Notes: generated from the sequence alone by a model not told the origin. A DNA stretch of 64,000 bases from JBPOFM01 sp041391925 (GCA_041391925.1 JAWKNA010000003.1:124001-188000), one strand, 5' to 3'; positions 26,425 through 36,690 are shown, counted from the first letter of the stretch. Numbers and translations: made by a program.

Positions 26425-29244
26425 TTAAAATTTATATTTCAATTGCAGAGAAAGGTCCATTCCTCTTTTATAGTCTGAAACATCCTTGCCATTCGCCGAG
26501 TTCACGACAATATCTCCAAGAGTTGTTTCCCTAATATATTTGATGCTTGGATTGAGAAGGTTCTTTGCACTAAAGTTGATTTCAAATTTATCATTGATGC
26601 TGTTTTTCCATATAAAATCTAATGTCAAAACACTTTTTTCTACGATATTTCCCAATTGTCCGGAACCTAGAGCATCTATCCTATCAGAAAAATATGAATA
26701 CACTAAATTGGCAGTCGGTTTATAAGTTCCGAATTTTGGAGAATAACTAACATCTGCATTGATCAATAAGGGTGAAGCACCTTGCAATTCATCTTCTTTT
26801 TTATTATCAAAGCTTAAGTCATAAGTAGTACCATCAATTTGTGAATATAAATCTTGTTTAGTTTTCATATAGGTAGCATTCATTCCAAATGACAACTCAC
26901 TGTCTTCATCTTCATTTGTTATCAAATTTTTACGAAGTTCAATCTCTATCCCATAAACAGTTGCTTTGTCCCCAGTTCTAAAGTAACGTTGAGTCCCTGT
27001 AGCGTCGGCACCTACAACAAGGTTGACAGGGTCTTTGATTTCTTTTCCAAAAGCTCCAATTGAAAGCAATTCACTCTTGCTGAAAAACCATTCATATTTT
27101 AAATCTACATTGATGATTTTTGAAAATCCTTTATCCAATAAATCCGGATTACCACCAATACGCGTTGTAACACCCTCATAGACAAAAGGAGCAACTTCCT
27201 TGAATTCAGGTAATGATACTGTTTGACTGGCGGTGAAACGAACATTTTGGTCCTCATTCAAGGCATATTTAATATTCAAACTAGGAAGGAAAAATGTTTC
27301 GTGGGTATCTCGGCCGCTATTTCCACTGTTACCAAGATTGATAACATCATATGTAATACTTTGATTAACGGATTCTACTCTAATGCCTGGAACAAATAAC
27401 CACTTTTCTCCAGCTTTCAGTTCAGCATTAAAATAACCTGCATTGACTTCCAATTTTCCTTTGTAAGTATTTTCAGGAAGTCCAGGTCTATTAGTATTTG
27501 ATAAAGTAGGGATTGTTCTGATGACTTGAATTTCATATAAACCATTGGTATTGCTTGGATTTACATTTAAGTTTTCAAGTGTGAAAATGTTATTGAAATC
27601 ATTTACATTCGCAACGGGATAGGTACCATCCAATATGTCATAACCATAGCGGATATTATCAAAATCCCTTTTTTTGATTTTGCCATTATAACCAAAATTC
27701 AGCTTAATAGTCTCAGAGGCATTGTAAGCAAGATTGGCTCTGCTGCTAAATTCCTCGTCCTGTATGTTTTGAAAATAACGTTGGTTATCAAATACCACAT
27801 TACTGTAAAAAACTGGATTGGTATTTGGGTCATTATCTAATGCCAACTGGTAATTTTCAAGACTTATTCGTTTTCGGTCCGGTTGTCTGGAATTCACCAG
27901 ATTGTAGCCTGCTGCCCAATCCAAATCAAATTTTCCAGAAGTGTGTTCACCCTCTAATTGATTTACGAACATCATTGTCTGATCAAACTGAACATTCATT
28001 TGATAAAACCCTTTTTCTGTATCCAACTGGGCATCACGACTTCTTCCTAGACCATCAATACCGAAATATCCAACGACATCAGATGAGTTATTGATGAACA
28101 AGGAATTGTATTTCAAGGAGTTATCATTGTTTATTTTGTAGTTTACATTTGCCATCCCTGTAGTGGTGGTTGAATATTCAAACTCTTCGGCACTATCCTC
28201 AAAAGCTTTCTTTTCGGTAAGAGTATAATCTACAGCAGAACCTTTTCTGTATTCAAATCCATTTTCAAATGAACCCGTTCCAAAAATGCTCAATCTCGAG
28301 CCATTTTTGAAATCAAATGATTTTCCAAATGAAGCACCATAATTAATATTTATGGGCGTTTCAGCATCCACTGGATCGATGCCGTGTGATAAAATGATTG
28401 CAAAAGGATTATGGTCATAACGCCCGTAGTAGCCAAAATAACCTGTTCCTTCACTTCTCACAAAATCTTTGTCAATGGCATTAGTGTTGAAGCCTGTTCC
28501 AATAGAAATATCAAAAAACCCATTTCCTTTATAATCTTTTGAAGAAATATCAACATTACCTGCAGAAAAATCTCCATAAAATCTAGTGGAGTATGCCTTG
28601 CTGATGGATACATTTTCTATAACATCAGAGGAGAACAAATCTAAATCAATATTCTTTTTGTTGACATCATTGGATGGCAAAGACAATCCATTTAAGGTCG
28701 TGTTTAGATATCTATCGCCCAAACCACGGACATAGACATTGCTTGAACCTTCTTGTTTCGAAACACCAGAAATTTTTGCGACGGCAGCCGCAGCATTACT
28801 CACACCTTTTCTAGACAATTCTTCAGCACCAATACTTTGTTTAATCTCAACAGCTTTTTTCTGGTCCAATAACAAAGCGGCTTCACTTTCCTTTCGGGTT
28901 GTGGTGGTAATAACCACCTCGTCCAATGAAGCAGAACTTGCACCCATTGGCACATTTACGGTAGTGACTTTATTGGCCACTACTTCAATCTTTATTTCTT
29001 GTACCTCATATCCCACAAAACTGAAAACTAAAATGTATGAACCTGGATTAAGATTTTCGAAACCATAAAGACCATCTATATCTGATGTTGTTCCAATAGT
29101 TGTCCCTTTTATAATGACATTAGCAAAAGGAAGGGGTTCATTATTATATTCTTTATCTGTAAGTTTTCCTGCTATGGAGCCTTTGTTTTGTCCAATAAGT
29201 ATTGAAGTGGTTAAAAGAGCAAAAAACACTAAAAATTTTTTCAT
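26425..29244 (-). CDS. TonB-dependent outer-membrane receptor
   Basis: 939 residues from the ATG at 29244, which begins a proper signal peptide (MKKFLVFFALLTTSILIGQ); an upstream in-frame extension has no signal features. A carboxypeptidase-regulatory-like domain (about 20-105, GSIAGKLTDKEYNNEPLPFANV) precedes the plug (about 120-225, GAEELSRKGVSNAAAAVAKI, NVYVRGLGDRYLNTTLNG). The beta-barrel follows and ends in an aromatic residue. It imports a substrate, perhaps organophosphate, using TonB energy. It is first in an operon with the lipoprotein at 25202-26383. Confidence 0.92.
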   Translation of the reverse strand: MKKFLVFFALLTTSILIGQNKGSIAGKLTDKEYNNEPLPFANVIIKGTTIGTTSDIDGLYGFENLNPGSYILVFSFVGYEVQEIKIEVVANKVTTVNVPMGASSASLDEVVITTTTRKESEAALLLDQKKAVEIKQSIGAEELSRKGVSNAAAAVAKISGVSKQEGSSNVYVRGLGDRYLNTTLNGLSLPSNDVNKKNIDLDLFSSDVIENVSISKAYSTRFYGDFSAGNVDISSKDYKGNGFFDISIGTGFNTNAIDKDFVRSEGTGYFGYYGRYDHNPFAIILSHGIDPVDAETPININYGASFGKSFDFKNGSRLSIFGTGSFENGFEYRKGSAVDYTLTEKKAFEDSAEEFEYSTTTTGMANVNYKINNDNSLKYNSLFINNSSDVVGYFGIDGLGRSRDAQLDTEKGFYQMNVQFDQTMMFVNQLEGEHTSGKFDLDWAAGYNLVNSRQPDRKRISLENYQLALDNDPNTNPVFYSNVVFDNQRYFQNIQDEEFSSRANLAYNASETIKLNFGYNGKIKKRDFDNIRYGYDILDGTYPVANVNDFNNIFTLENLNVNPSNTNGLYEIQVIRTIPTLSNTNRPGLPENTYKGKLEVNAGYFNAELKAGEKWLFVPGIRVESVNQSITYDVINLGNSGNSGRDTHETFFLPSLNIKYALNEDQNVRFTASQTVSLPEFKEVAPFVYEGVTTRIGGNPDLLDKGFSKIINVDLKYEWFFSKSELLSIGAFGKEIKDPVNLVVGADATGTQRYFRTGDKATVYGIEIELRKNLITNEDEDSELSFGMNATYMKTKQDLYSQIDGTTYDLSFDNKKEDELQGASPLLINADVSYSPKFGTYKPTANLVYSYFSDRIDALGSGQLGNIVEKSVLTLDFIWKNSINDKFEINFSAKNLLNPSIKYIRETTLGDIVVNSANGKDVSDYKRGMDLSLQLKYKF

Positions 29245-29268
29245 TTGTTGTTGGTAAATTATTTGTGG

Positions 29269-29347
29269 CAAAGAAACTCATACAGTGTAAAGTCGAGGTT
29301 AATTCAAGGTTAAACCTATTTCATAAAAAAGTTATCTAAACGTTAAT
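29269..29347 (-). promoter_or_regulatory. Promoter of the TonB receptor with phased 11-bp repeats
   Basis: On the minus strand TTAACC-N5-TTAACC (29313-29297) lies exactly 20 nt before a -7-like TTTCTTTG (29276-29269). A second pair (GTTA cores near 29331 and 29342 on the plus strand) is in phase, two helical turns further upstream. The layout matches the phosphate transporter promoter. Confidence 0.5.
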
Positions 29348-29425
29348 CAAAATGATATAATTTATAAAAAGGAAATGTTTAGTTAACATTGAAAACAGTT
29401 ATCTTGCAAACCAAGAATTTATACT

Positions 29426-30769
29426 ATGGATTGGGAACAATTGCTCTCCTTAAAACGCTTTGGAGATACAAATAAACGATTGAGGAAAGAACAGGACGAA
29501 ACACGATTGGGCTTTGAGGTTGATTATGACCGGATTATATTCTCATCAGAATTTAGAAGCCTTCAAGACAAGACTCAGGTTATTCCGTTATCAAAAACAG
29601 ATTTTGTACACACACGTTTGACCCATAGTCTCGAAGTGAGTGTGGTTGGGCGCTCTTTGGGACGTAAAGTAGGACAAAAATTGCTCCAAAAACATCCGCA
29701 TTTGCAAACGGTTCACGGTTATCAAATCCATGATTTTGGTGCCATTGTAGCTGCTGCTGCATTGGCGCATGATATTGGAAATCCTCCGTTTGGACATTCA
29801 GGTGAAAAAGCAATTGGCGAGTTTTTCAAAACAGGGCATGGCAAAAAATTCAAAGAGCAATTGACAGAAAAAGAATATCAGGATTTATGTGATTTTGAAG
29901 GCAATGCCAATGGGTTCAAGATTTTGACTGAAAGCAGACAAGGGCGAGAAGGTGGTTTACGCCTGAGCTATGCAACTCTAGGGGCTTTTATGAAATATCC
30001 CAAGGAATCTTTGCCCAAAAAACCAACCACAGACATTGCTGACAAAAAGTACGGATTCTTTCAAAGCGAAAAAGAGTCGTTCATAGAAATTGCCAATGAA
30101 TTAGGGCTTAAACAAACCAGAAAAGGTAACGATATAAGTTACGTGAGACATCCTTTGACTTTTTTGGTGGAAGCAGCTGATGATATTTGTTATACAATTA
30201 TAGACTTTGAAGACGGCATCAATCTAGGTTTGATACAAGAAGAATTTGCATTGGAATATTTAATTAACCTGGTAAGAGATACCATTAATAAGGAAAATTA
30301 TAACGAGCTAAAAAATACCGAAGACAGAATAAGTTATTTAAGAGCATTGGCCATCAATACGCTAATTAACGAAGCTGTTGACATATTCATGGCATGTGAA
30401 GAAAAAATTCTTGGTGGAGAATTTAATAAGCCATTATTGGATATGAGTAAATACAAGGCACAAATTAATGATGTAATTAAAATAAGCATACAGAATATTT
30501 ACAACTCCAAAGAAGTCATCGATAAAGAAATTGCGGGGTATGAGGTAATTAATGAACTTTTAAATATCTTTACAAACACAGTTTATAATAATTTCTCAGG
30601 AAATTTATCTAACTACGACCATTTAATCTTGAAAGTTTTACCCAATACTATGGACTTAAACGACAACAGCTTGTATCATAACATTCTGGCTGTTTGTAAT
30701 CATATTTCTAAATTATCGGATAGCAATGCTATTCTAACTTGTAGAAAACTAAAAGGAAACCATATATAA
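29426..30769 (+). CDS. dgt: dGTP triphosphohydrolase
   Basis: 447 residues. The HD-domain metal site is visible as RLTHSLEVS (His) and AHDIGNPPFGHSGE (His-Asp). The N-terminal RSLQDKTQV segment and C-terminal substrate region match Dgt-type enzymes, which hydrolyse dGTP to deoxyguanosine and triphosphate and influence dNTP balance. There are 9 nt between its stop and the next gene, so the two may be cotranscribed although their products are unrelated. Confidence 0.92.
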   Translation: MDWEQLLSLKRFGDTNKRLRKEQDETRLGFEVDYDRIIFSSEFRSLQDKTQVIPLSKTDFVHTRLTHSLEVSVVGRSLGRKVGQKLLQKHPHLQTVHGYQIHDFGAIVAAAALAHDIGNPPFGHSGEKAIGEFFKTGHGKKFKEQLTEKEYQDLCDFEGNANGFKILTESRQGREGGLRLSYATLGAFMKYPKESLPKKPTTDIADKKYGFFQSEKESFIEIANELGLKQTRKGNDISYVRHPLTFLVEAADDICYTIIDFEDGINLGLIQEEFALEYLINLVRDTINKENYNELKNTEDRISYLRALAINTLINEAVDIFMACEEKILGGEFNKPLLDMSKYKAQINDVIKISIQNIYNSKEVIDKEIAGYEVINELLNIFTNTVYNNFSGNLSNYDHLILKVLPNTMDLNDNSLYHNILAVCNHISKLSDSNAILTCRKLKGNHI

Positions 30770-30778
30770 AATTTAAGC

Positions 30779-33553
30779 ATGAAAAAGAAATTACTGATTG
30801 GCCCTGCCATCGTGGCCTTGATTACAATGCACATCTCTTGTAATACTTCGACAGAAAAAAGTGACATTGAAAAATTGAGGGAAAAGCACCAAGCGTTTTT
30901 AGACAACAGTCCATTTAAAAAAACACAGCATTACACAGAAGAAGAACGAGAAGAAAAAGGTTTGCCCCCAAATGCATACTATGAGCAGCTTTGGGATTTG
31001 ACAATGGATCCCAATACTGGGAGACCAATGCCAGAGAGAGTTTTGGAACTTCAGGAACAATTAAGACAAGATCGGTTGTCGGCTAGAGGTGTAAGCGGAA
31101 CCATGTCAGCACCTTGGGTGGATAGAGGTCCAAATAACCAAGGAGGACGAACAAGAGGGATTATGTTTGATCCCAACGATGTAGGAAATGCGAACCCAGC
31201 CCAAGACTACACAAGGGTATTTGCAGGAGGAGTCTCGGGAGGATTATGGGTAAACGACGATATTACAAATATTAGTTCCCCATGGACACAATTAAATATC
31301 CAAGCAAATATATCTGTAACCACTATCATTTCAGATCCCAATAACCCTAGCACATTTTTTATTGGATCAGGAGAATCATTCACTTCTGGACAGGCAGTAG
31401 GTAGAGGAATATGGAGGTCCACAGACGCTGGGATTACATGGCAAAACGTATTGGGCGGAACTACCAATACTGTGGGTCAATTTGTAAATGGCATTTTTTA
31501 TGTCAATGATATTGTGGCAAGAAATAATGGAGGTGTAACAGAGTTATATGCCGCTATTTCAAGTGCTTTTTATGGAGATGCGGCCAATCCTAATAATTTT
31601 AATGGGTTAAATGAAATGGGGTTGTACAAATCTGTTGACAATGGGAATAGTTGGACACGCTTTGACATCCAGCACAGCAATGGAGACTATAAAAACCCCT
31701 GCGATATTGAATTGGACATTAACAATAATATATGGTTTACAACTACTGATGATGCGTTTGGAAATATGGGTGGAGATATATATAAGTCAACAGATGGTAT
31801 CAATTTTAACCTTATTACTACAGTGACAGGTGCTCGACGTACAGAATTGGAACCTTCCCAGACGAGCCCCAATATATTTTGGGTTGCTGCTAGAGTGGGC
31901 AATCAAGCAAATCTATATTTAACCACTAATGCATTTAGCTCTCTAAGTCCATTGACTTCCGAACCAAATGATGCAGATACTGGTATTCCAGCCAATGATT
32001 ACACTAGAGGTCAAGCTTTTTACGATTTGCCGATTGAAGCAGATCAAAACAATGTGCTATATGTTGGAGGTATTGATTTGTTCAGGACAGATAATTTCGG
32101 AATTAGTTGGAACCAAATTTCAAAATGGTCAAACAACAATAACTTAAGTGCTTTACAAGTACCATTGGTACATGCTGATCAACATGCAATTGTATTTCGA
32201 CCTGGAAGTAATGGCAACCAAGCCGTATTTGGTAATGATGGTGGAGTTTATTTTTCAGGTAATATTTCATCTATTGTCACTTCAAACAGCACTACAGCAA
32301 TTCGTTCTAGGAATGTTAATTACAATACAACTCAATTCTATAAAGCAGATATCAATCAAGTTGATATTGCTAATGGCGATGATTTGGTGGGTGGGCTACA
32401 AGATAATGGAACGCAAATATCGGTCAACTCAAATGCAGGAGCCAATGGATTTGTAGACCCAAGATCTGGAGACGGAGCTTATACCGAAATAAGTAAGAAT
32501 GGAGATTATTTAATTACTTCTTATCCTGGTGAGGTGCATATTTTTTCAAATTTTCCATCATACAATAATAATGCCTATACCATAACTAACACAAATAGAG
32601 GAAGCTTTATCAATGAAGCAGAATTGGATGATAATAGAAATGTTCTTTATACCAATTCTTCGGGCAGTACAAATCAGATTTCAAGATATACTAATGTAAA
32701 TGTTCAAGCTCTTTTGACGTCTTCAGATTTGACAAATGCATTATTAAATGCGAGACCAACAGCCTTTAAAATAAATCCATACCCAACAGCTGGTGTGCCT
32801 CCAACAAATACCGCTACATTGTTAATAGGGCTTGCAAACGGTCGTTTGCTCAAATTGACGAATGCTGACAATTCACCAGTATGGAGTTCCATTGGATCTG
32901 CGTCTTTTGTAGGAAGTATTTCGGACATAGAGTTCGGACAAAATGAAAACGAAATTTTAGTCACTATGTACAATTACGGCGTCGCCAGCATTTGGAGAAC
33001 AACCAACGGTGGAACTACTTGGCAAAATAAAGAAGGCAACTTGCCCGATATGCCAGTAAGATGCATCCTACAAAACCCATTGCTACCAAATGAAGTAATT
33101 TTGGGAACGGATTTGGGAATATGGGCAACACCAGATATTACGACTACAAATCCAATATGGGTACCTCTCTATAATGGTATGAGTGATGTGACTGTTGTGG
33201 ATTTAGACTTAAGGACATCTGATAATGTTATTTTGGCAGCTACCCATGGACGAGGGCTATTTACCGGACAATTTACTTCTATCCCATTGAGTGTGAATGA
33301 AAATTCAGTAAATACCAATTTAATCAGCCTGTACCCTACTGTATCTAACGGGGAGATAACGGTTTCTTCTATGAGTAGTTTGGGTAAATTGAATTTAGAT
33401 ATTTTTAACATGAATGGACAAAAAGTCTTCACTAATTCAGTTGAATTAAATTCAGACAAGCAATATTTAAAACTCAATTTGGCTACAGGACACTATTTGG
33501 CTAAATTCTATAAAGGCACTTTTACCGAAACAAAAAAGATTGTTATAAAGTAA
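30779..33553 (+). CDS. Secreted sortilin/VPS10-like beta-propeller protein with T9SS sorting domain
   Basis: 924 residues. The N-terminus (MKKKLLIGPAIVALITMHIS then CNTS) looks like a lipoprotein signal with the lipid-modified Cys at 21. Repeated segments such as GIWRSTDAGITWQNV, GLYKSVDNGNSWTRF and SIWRTTNGGTTWQNK are BNR/sortilin propeller blades (about 100-830). The end (SLYPTVSNGEITVSS ... GHYLAKFYKGTFTETKKIVIK) is a T9SS type A sorting domain. Having both signals is odd. The function is unknown; such proteins are often surface glycan or protein binders. Confidence 0.88.
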   Translation: MKKKLLIGPAIVALITMHISCNTSTEKSDIEKLREKHQAFLDNSPFKKTQHYTEEEREEKGLPPNAYYEQLWDLTMDPNTGRPMPERVLELQEQLRQDRLSARGVSGTMSAPWVDRGPNNQGGRTRGIMFDPNDVGNANPAQDYTRVFAGGVSGGLWVNDDITNISSPWTQLNIQANISVTTIISDPNNPSTFFIGSGESFTSGQAVGRGIWRSTDAGITWQNVLGGTTNTVGQFVNGIFYVNDIVARNNGGVTELYAAISSAFYGDAANPNNFNGLNEMGLYKSVDNGNSWTRFDIQHSNGDYKNPCDIELDINNNIWFTTTDDAFGNMGGDIYKSTDGINFNLITTVTGARRTELEPSQTSPNIFWVAARVGNQANLYLTTNAFSSLSPLTSEPNDADTGIPANDYTRGQAFYDLPIEADQNNVLYVGGIDLFRTDNFGISWNQISKWSNNNNLSALQVPLVHADQHAIVFRPGSNGNQAVFGNDGGVYFSGNISSIVTSNSTTAIRSRNVNYNTTQFYKADINQVDIANGDDLVGGLQDNGTQISVNSNAGANGFVDPRSGDGAYTEISKNGDYLITSYPGEVHIFSNFPSYNNNAYTITNTNRGSFINEAELDDNRNVLYTNSSGSTNQISRYTNVNVQALLTSSDLTNALLNARPTAFKINPYPTAGVPPTNTATLLIGLANGRLLKLTNADNSPVWSSIGSASFVGSISDIEFGQNENEILVTMYNYGVASIWRTTNGGTTWQNKEGNLPDMPVRCILQNPLLPNEVILGTDLGIWATPDITTTNPIWVPLYNGMSDVTVVDLDLRTSDNVILAATHGRGLFTGQFTSIPLSVNENSVNTNLISLYPTVSNGEITVSSMSSLGKLNLDIFNMNGQKVFTNSVELNSDKQYLKLNLATGHYLAKFYKGTFTETKKIVIK

Positions 33554-33577
33554 TCAAACTTGAAACATTACTAGAAT

Positions 33578-33608
33578 AGAAAGGAGGGATAATTCCTCCT
33601 TTCTTATT
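33578..33608 (+). terminator. Terminator of the propeller protein gene
   Basis: AGAAAGGAGG (33578-33587) pairs perfectly with CCTCCTTTCT (33595-33604). Confidence 0.7.
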
Positions 33609-33632
33609 TTCAAAACATTTTATCGGAAAAAT

Positions 33633-33662
33633 TTGCTGTTTAACGATATTTTATTATATTTG
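33633..33662 (+). promoter_or_regulatory. Consensus promoter of the 54-aa membrane protein gene
   Basis: TTG (33633-33635), 19-nt spacer, TATATTTG (33655-33662), the full Bacteroidota vegetative consensus, 30 nt before the ATG. Confidence 0.75.
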
Positions 33663-33691
33663 ATTCCGAATCAATCTTTAACCCACTTATT

Positions 33692-33856
33692 ATGAAAAAA
33701 AATCTACTTGGTGCTATTGTTATCTTCTTTGTAACATTAGCTTTTTTATTGATGATCGATGACATCTCTAAAAGTAAAAATCCTCCGTCCAAAGAGAATG
33801 TTCAGATTTATGAAGCTAATCAGCAACCAGATATCGTCGTTAACGATCAAGAATAG
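33692..33856 (+). CDS. 54-residue single-helix membrane protein
   Basis: Encodes MKKNLLGAIVIFFVTLAFLL then a polar tail MIDDISKSKNPPSKENVQIY and EANQQPDIVVNDQE. It has one N-terminal membrane helix and an acidic C-terminal tail. Support comes from its own consensus promoter 30 nt upstream and a terminator before that, isolating it as a separate unit. It overlaps the 3' end of dxs, on the opposite strand, by 10 nt. No family is recognised. Confidence 0.65.
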   Translation: MKKNLLGAIVIFFVTLAFLLMIDDISKSKNPPSKENVQIYEANQQPDIVVNDQE

Positions 33857-35613
33857 TCTTGTAAAGTTCTAGTGATATTCTCAATATCAATTCCTGCCAA
33901 ATGCTGAAGTTCTTCAACGGTTCCCTGCTCCATAAAAGCATCGTGGATTCCTAGACATTTTATTGGAATATCATAATTGTGGAATGAAGCAAATTCTAAT
34001 ATTGCACTTCCGAAACCACCATTAATTGTTCCGTCTTCAACGGTAATAATGGCTGTGTAAGTTGAAAAAACCATATGCAGTAATTTTTCATCCAATGGTT
34101 TCACAAAACGCATATCATAATGTCCAATAGCTTCCTGATTATCACATTTTTTAATAGCTTGAGTGACATTTTCAGCAATAAATCCGAAGCTTAAAACAGC
34201 CAAAGTAGCTCCTTTTTTCAATTCAAATCCTTTTCCAATTTCAATTTTACTAAATGGCTGTTTCCAATCGATGGTAACACCCTTCCCTCTTGGGTAACGA
34301 ATAGCGATAGGATGCTCTAGTCCTAACTGAGCGGTATACATAATATTTCTCAATTCAATCTCATTTCGAGGCGCAGAAATGATGAGGTTGGGTATACATC
34401 GAAGATAGGCAATATCAAAAATACCGTGATGTGTTGCACCATCTTCACCCACCAAACCTGCTCTATCCAAACAAAAAATAACAGGTAAATTCTGTAATGC
34501 CACATCATGAATCACTTGGTCATAGGCACGCTGCAAAAAGGTCGAATAAATGTTACAGAACACCACTAACCCTTGCGTTGCCATTCCAGCAGATAAAGTA
34601 ACAGCATGTTGTTCTGCAATACCGACATCAAAGGCTCTTTCAGGCATTTCATCCATCATGAATTTGAGAGAACTTCCTGTAGGCATAGCTGGTGTTATCC
34701 CTACAATATTTGGATTATTCTTTGCCAATTCCAGTATGGTATATCCAAAAACATCCTGAAATTTTGGAGCTTCATCGACTTTGATTTTTTGTATTAAATC
34801 TCCTGTTATGGCATCAAACTTTCCAGGAGCATGGTATTTAACCTGTTGTTCTTCAGCTTGTTTTAAACCTTTTCCTTTTGTGGTGATGATATGAAGAAGC
34901 TTCGGTCCTTTGACAGATTTCAATCTATTCAATTCTGAAATCAGTTTATTAATTTCATGTCCATCTATTGGGCCTGAATAATCAAAATTTAAAGCTTCAA
35001 AGATATTGTCCTGTTTTTCTGTCCCTTTTTTGACATTAGTCAAATATTGTTTGAGTGCGCCCACGCTTGGGTCGATTCCGATGGCGTTGTCATTTAATAT
35101 TACCAATAAATTCGAATCGGTCACACCAGCATGGTTCAAACCTTCAAACGCCATTCCGCTGGCAATGGATGCGTCACCAATGACCGCGATATGCTGTTTG
35201 TCTTCACCTTTTAATTGTGATGCAATGGCCATTCCAAGTGCTGCTGAAATGGACGTTGAAGAATGACCAACCCCAAAAGCATCATAAAGGCTTTCGCTTC
35301 GTTTTGGAAAACCGCTGATGCCTCCAAGCTGTCGGTTGGTATGGAAAATTTCCTTTCTTCCAGTCAAAATTTTATGCCCATAAGCCTGATGTCCAACATC
35401 CCAAACCAATAAATCTTTTGGCGTATTGAAAACATAATGCAATGCAATGGTCAATTCCACCACACCAAGACTTGCGCCTAGATGACCTTCCTTTGTTGCA
35501 ACAATTTGTATAATGAAGTCTCTCAGCTCCTTTGCGAGTTGTGGTAAATCTTCTTGATTTAATTTTCGCAAATCAGAAGGTGAATTTATATAGTCAAGTA
35601 TTTTGTATTTCAC
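33847..35613 (-). CDS. dxs: 1-deoxy-D-xylulose-5-phosphate synthase
   Basis: 588 residues, slightly shorter than proteobacterial DXS. It condenses pyruvate and glyceraldehyde 3-phosphate, the first step of the MEP isoprenoid pathway. The thiamine diphosphate motif is at GDASIASGMAFEGLNHAG ... LNDNAIGI. The transketolase central part has GIAEQHAVTLSAGMA and the C-terminal domain follows (MRFVKPLD). The start is a GTG at 35613; no in-frame ATG lies close upstream. Confidence 0.95.
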   Translation of the reverse strand: MKYKILDYINSPSDLRKLNQEDLPQLAKELRDFIIQIVATKEGHLGASLGVVELTIALHYVFNTPKDLLVWDVGHQAYGHKILTGRKEIFHTNRQLGGISGFPKRSESLYDAFGVGHSSTSISAALGMAIASQLKGEDKQHIAVIGDASIASGMAFEGLNHAGVTDSNLLVILNDNAIGIDPSVGALKQYLTNVKKGTEKQDNIFEALNFDYSGPIDGHEINKLISELNRLKSVKGPKLLHIITTKGKGLKQAEEQQVKYHAPGKFDAITGDLIQKIKVDEAPKFQDVFGYTILELAKNNPNIVGITPAMPTGSSLKFMMDEMPERAFDVGIAEQHAVTLSAGMATQGLVVFCNIYSTFLQRAYDQVIHDVALQNLPVIFCLDRAGLVGEDGATHHGIFDIAYLRCIPNLIISAPRNEIELRNIMYTAQLGLEHPIAIRYPRGKGVTIDWKQPFSKIEIGKGFELKKGATLAVLSFGFIAENVTQAIKKCDNQEAIGHYDMRFVKPLDEKLLHMVFSTYTAIITVEDGTINGGFGSAILEFASFHNYDIPIKCLGIHDAFMEQGTVEELQHLAGIDIENITRTLQDYS

Positions 35614-35635
35614 TTTACAAAAGTACGAGATTTAA

Positions 35636-36592
35636 TTATTCTTCTACTCGAAAGGCAATAGGTAAAGTATATCTGACAGATACATTTTTGTATCGTTCTT
35701 TTGCTGGTATGAATTTAGGTAAAAGGTGGAGAACTCGAAGTATTTCCTTTTCTAAATAAGGATGTGCGGCTTTAACGTCAACAATGGTAATTACCCCCGA
35801 TTCATCAATGATAAATGTTGTGTAAATACGCTGAATCCCTTTTAGTCCTAAATTTGAAGTAGTTTCCGTTATAAAATTCTGCTGTACAAATTCACCAATT
35901 CTTTTTGAAAAATATTCTCTTTTTTCTGTAAGTGTCAAATTTTGTGGAGTATCGGCGAACATTGGTGGGTTGGCAACACTCATCATTCCTAAAACAATAT
36001 CTTCTGGATAAGGTTCCATTTCACCTTCAACAGTTACGGGATTAATGCTGTCAACTTCGTGAATTGGGTCAATTGTTTTGACATCCCCTAATGTTGTTAT
36101 CATTATTCCTGTTGGAGCAATAATTGGAGCAGGAGGAACAGGTTTTATGGGAGGGATAACAGAATCTTTTTTCTTAATCGTGTCAGAGGTTTTTGCTTTA
36201 TCATCTGAAGTTTTCTGATGAATTGTATCCTCAATTTCAACCGTATTTATTTTTTGAACCTTATCATTGGAATTGGTACAATTCAAAAGCGTCGTTCCCA
36301 TCGCAATCAACAAAGCCAATAAAAATAATCTATGAAAATTCATTTCAGAAGAAAAGCTCTCATAGGGAATTTGAATATTGATAGCATCCAACTGTTCTTG
36401 ACGAATGTGGCCACAAATGCGATTATTTCTATTTTCGTGAAGTACGTTTTGAATTTCTGTCGGTTCCATTTTTGTGAAATCAATCACGGTTTTAGAACAA
36501 GCATTACAAAAACGACCTTTTTCATTAGGTGTCATGGCATTCCAGTTTTCGTGACATGGTTTTGGGATGGCAATGGAGTAGAAAGGTTTCAT
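35636..36592 (-). CDS. TonB-like energy transducer with N-terminal Cys motif
   Basis: 318 residues. The N-terminus (PCHENWNAMTPNEKGRFCNA, then CSKTVIDF) is a cytoplasmic Cys-containing motif seen in a group of Bacteroidota TonB-like proteins. A membrane helix (about 86-104) is followed by a Lys/Pro-rich spacer (SVIPPIKPVPPAPIIAP). The TonB C-terminal domain (about 225-318) has YTTFIIDESGVITIVDVKAAHPYLEKE. It may energise an outer-membrane receptor. It is 22 nt upstream of dxs on the same strand. Confidence 0.82.
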   Translation of the reverse strand: MKPFYSIAIPKPCHENWNAMTPNEKGRFCNACSKTVIDFTKMEPTEIQNVLHENRNNRICGHIRQEQLDAINIQIPYESFSSEMNFHRLFLLALLIAMGTTLLNCTNSNDKVQKINTVEIEDTIHQKTSDDKAKTSDTIKKKDSVIPPIKPVPPAPIIAPTGIMITTLGDVKTIDPIHEVDSINPVTVEGEMEPYPEDIVLGMMSVANPPMFADTPQNLTLTEKREYFSKRIGEFVQQNFITETTSNLGLKGIQRIYTTFIIDESGVITIVDVKAAHPYLEKEILRVLHLLPKFIPAKERYKNVSVRYTLPIAFRVEE

Positions 36593-36690
36593 AAGGATGA
36601 GTTTAGAAAAGCATCATCAATTTTCTTGCCGAAGAGCACAATAAATAGTTTGAAATCGTATTTTTGATTTTCAACATTCAATTTTAGAAA

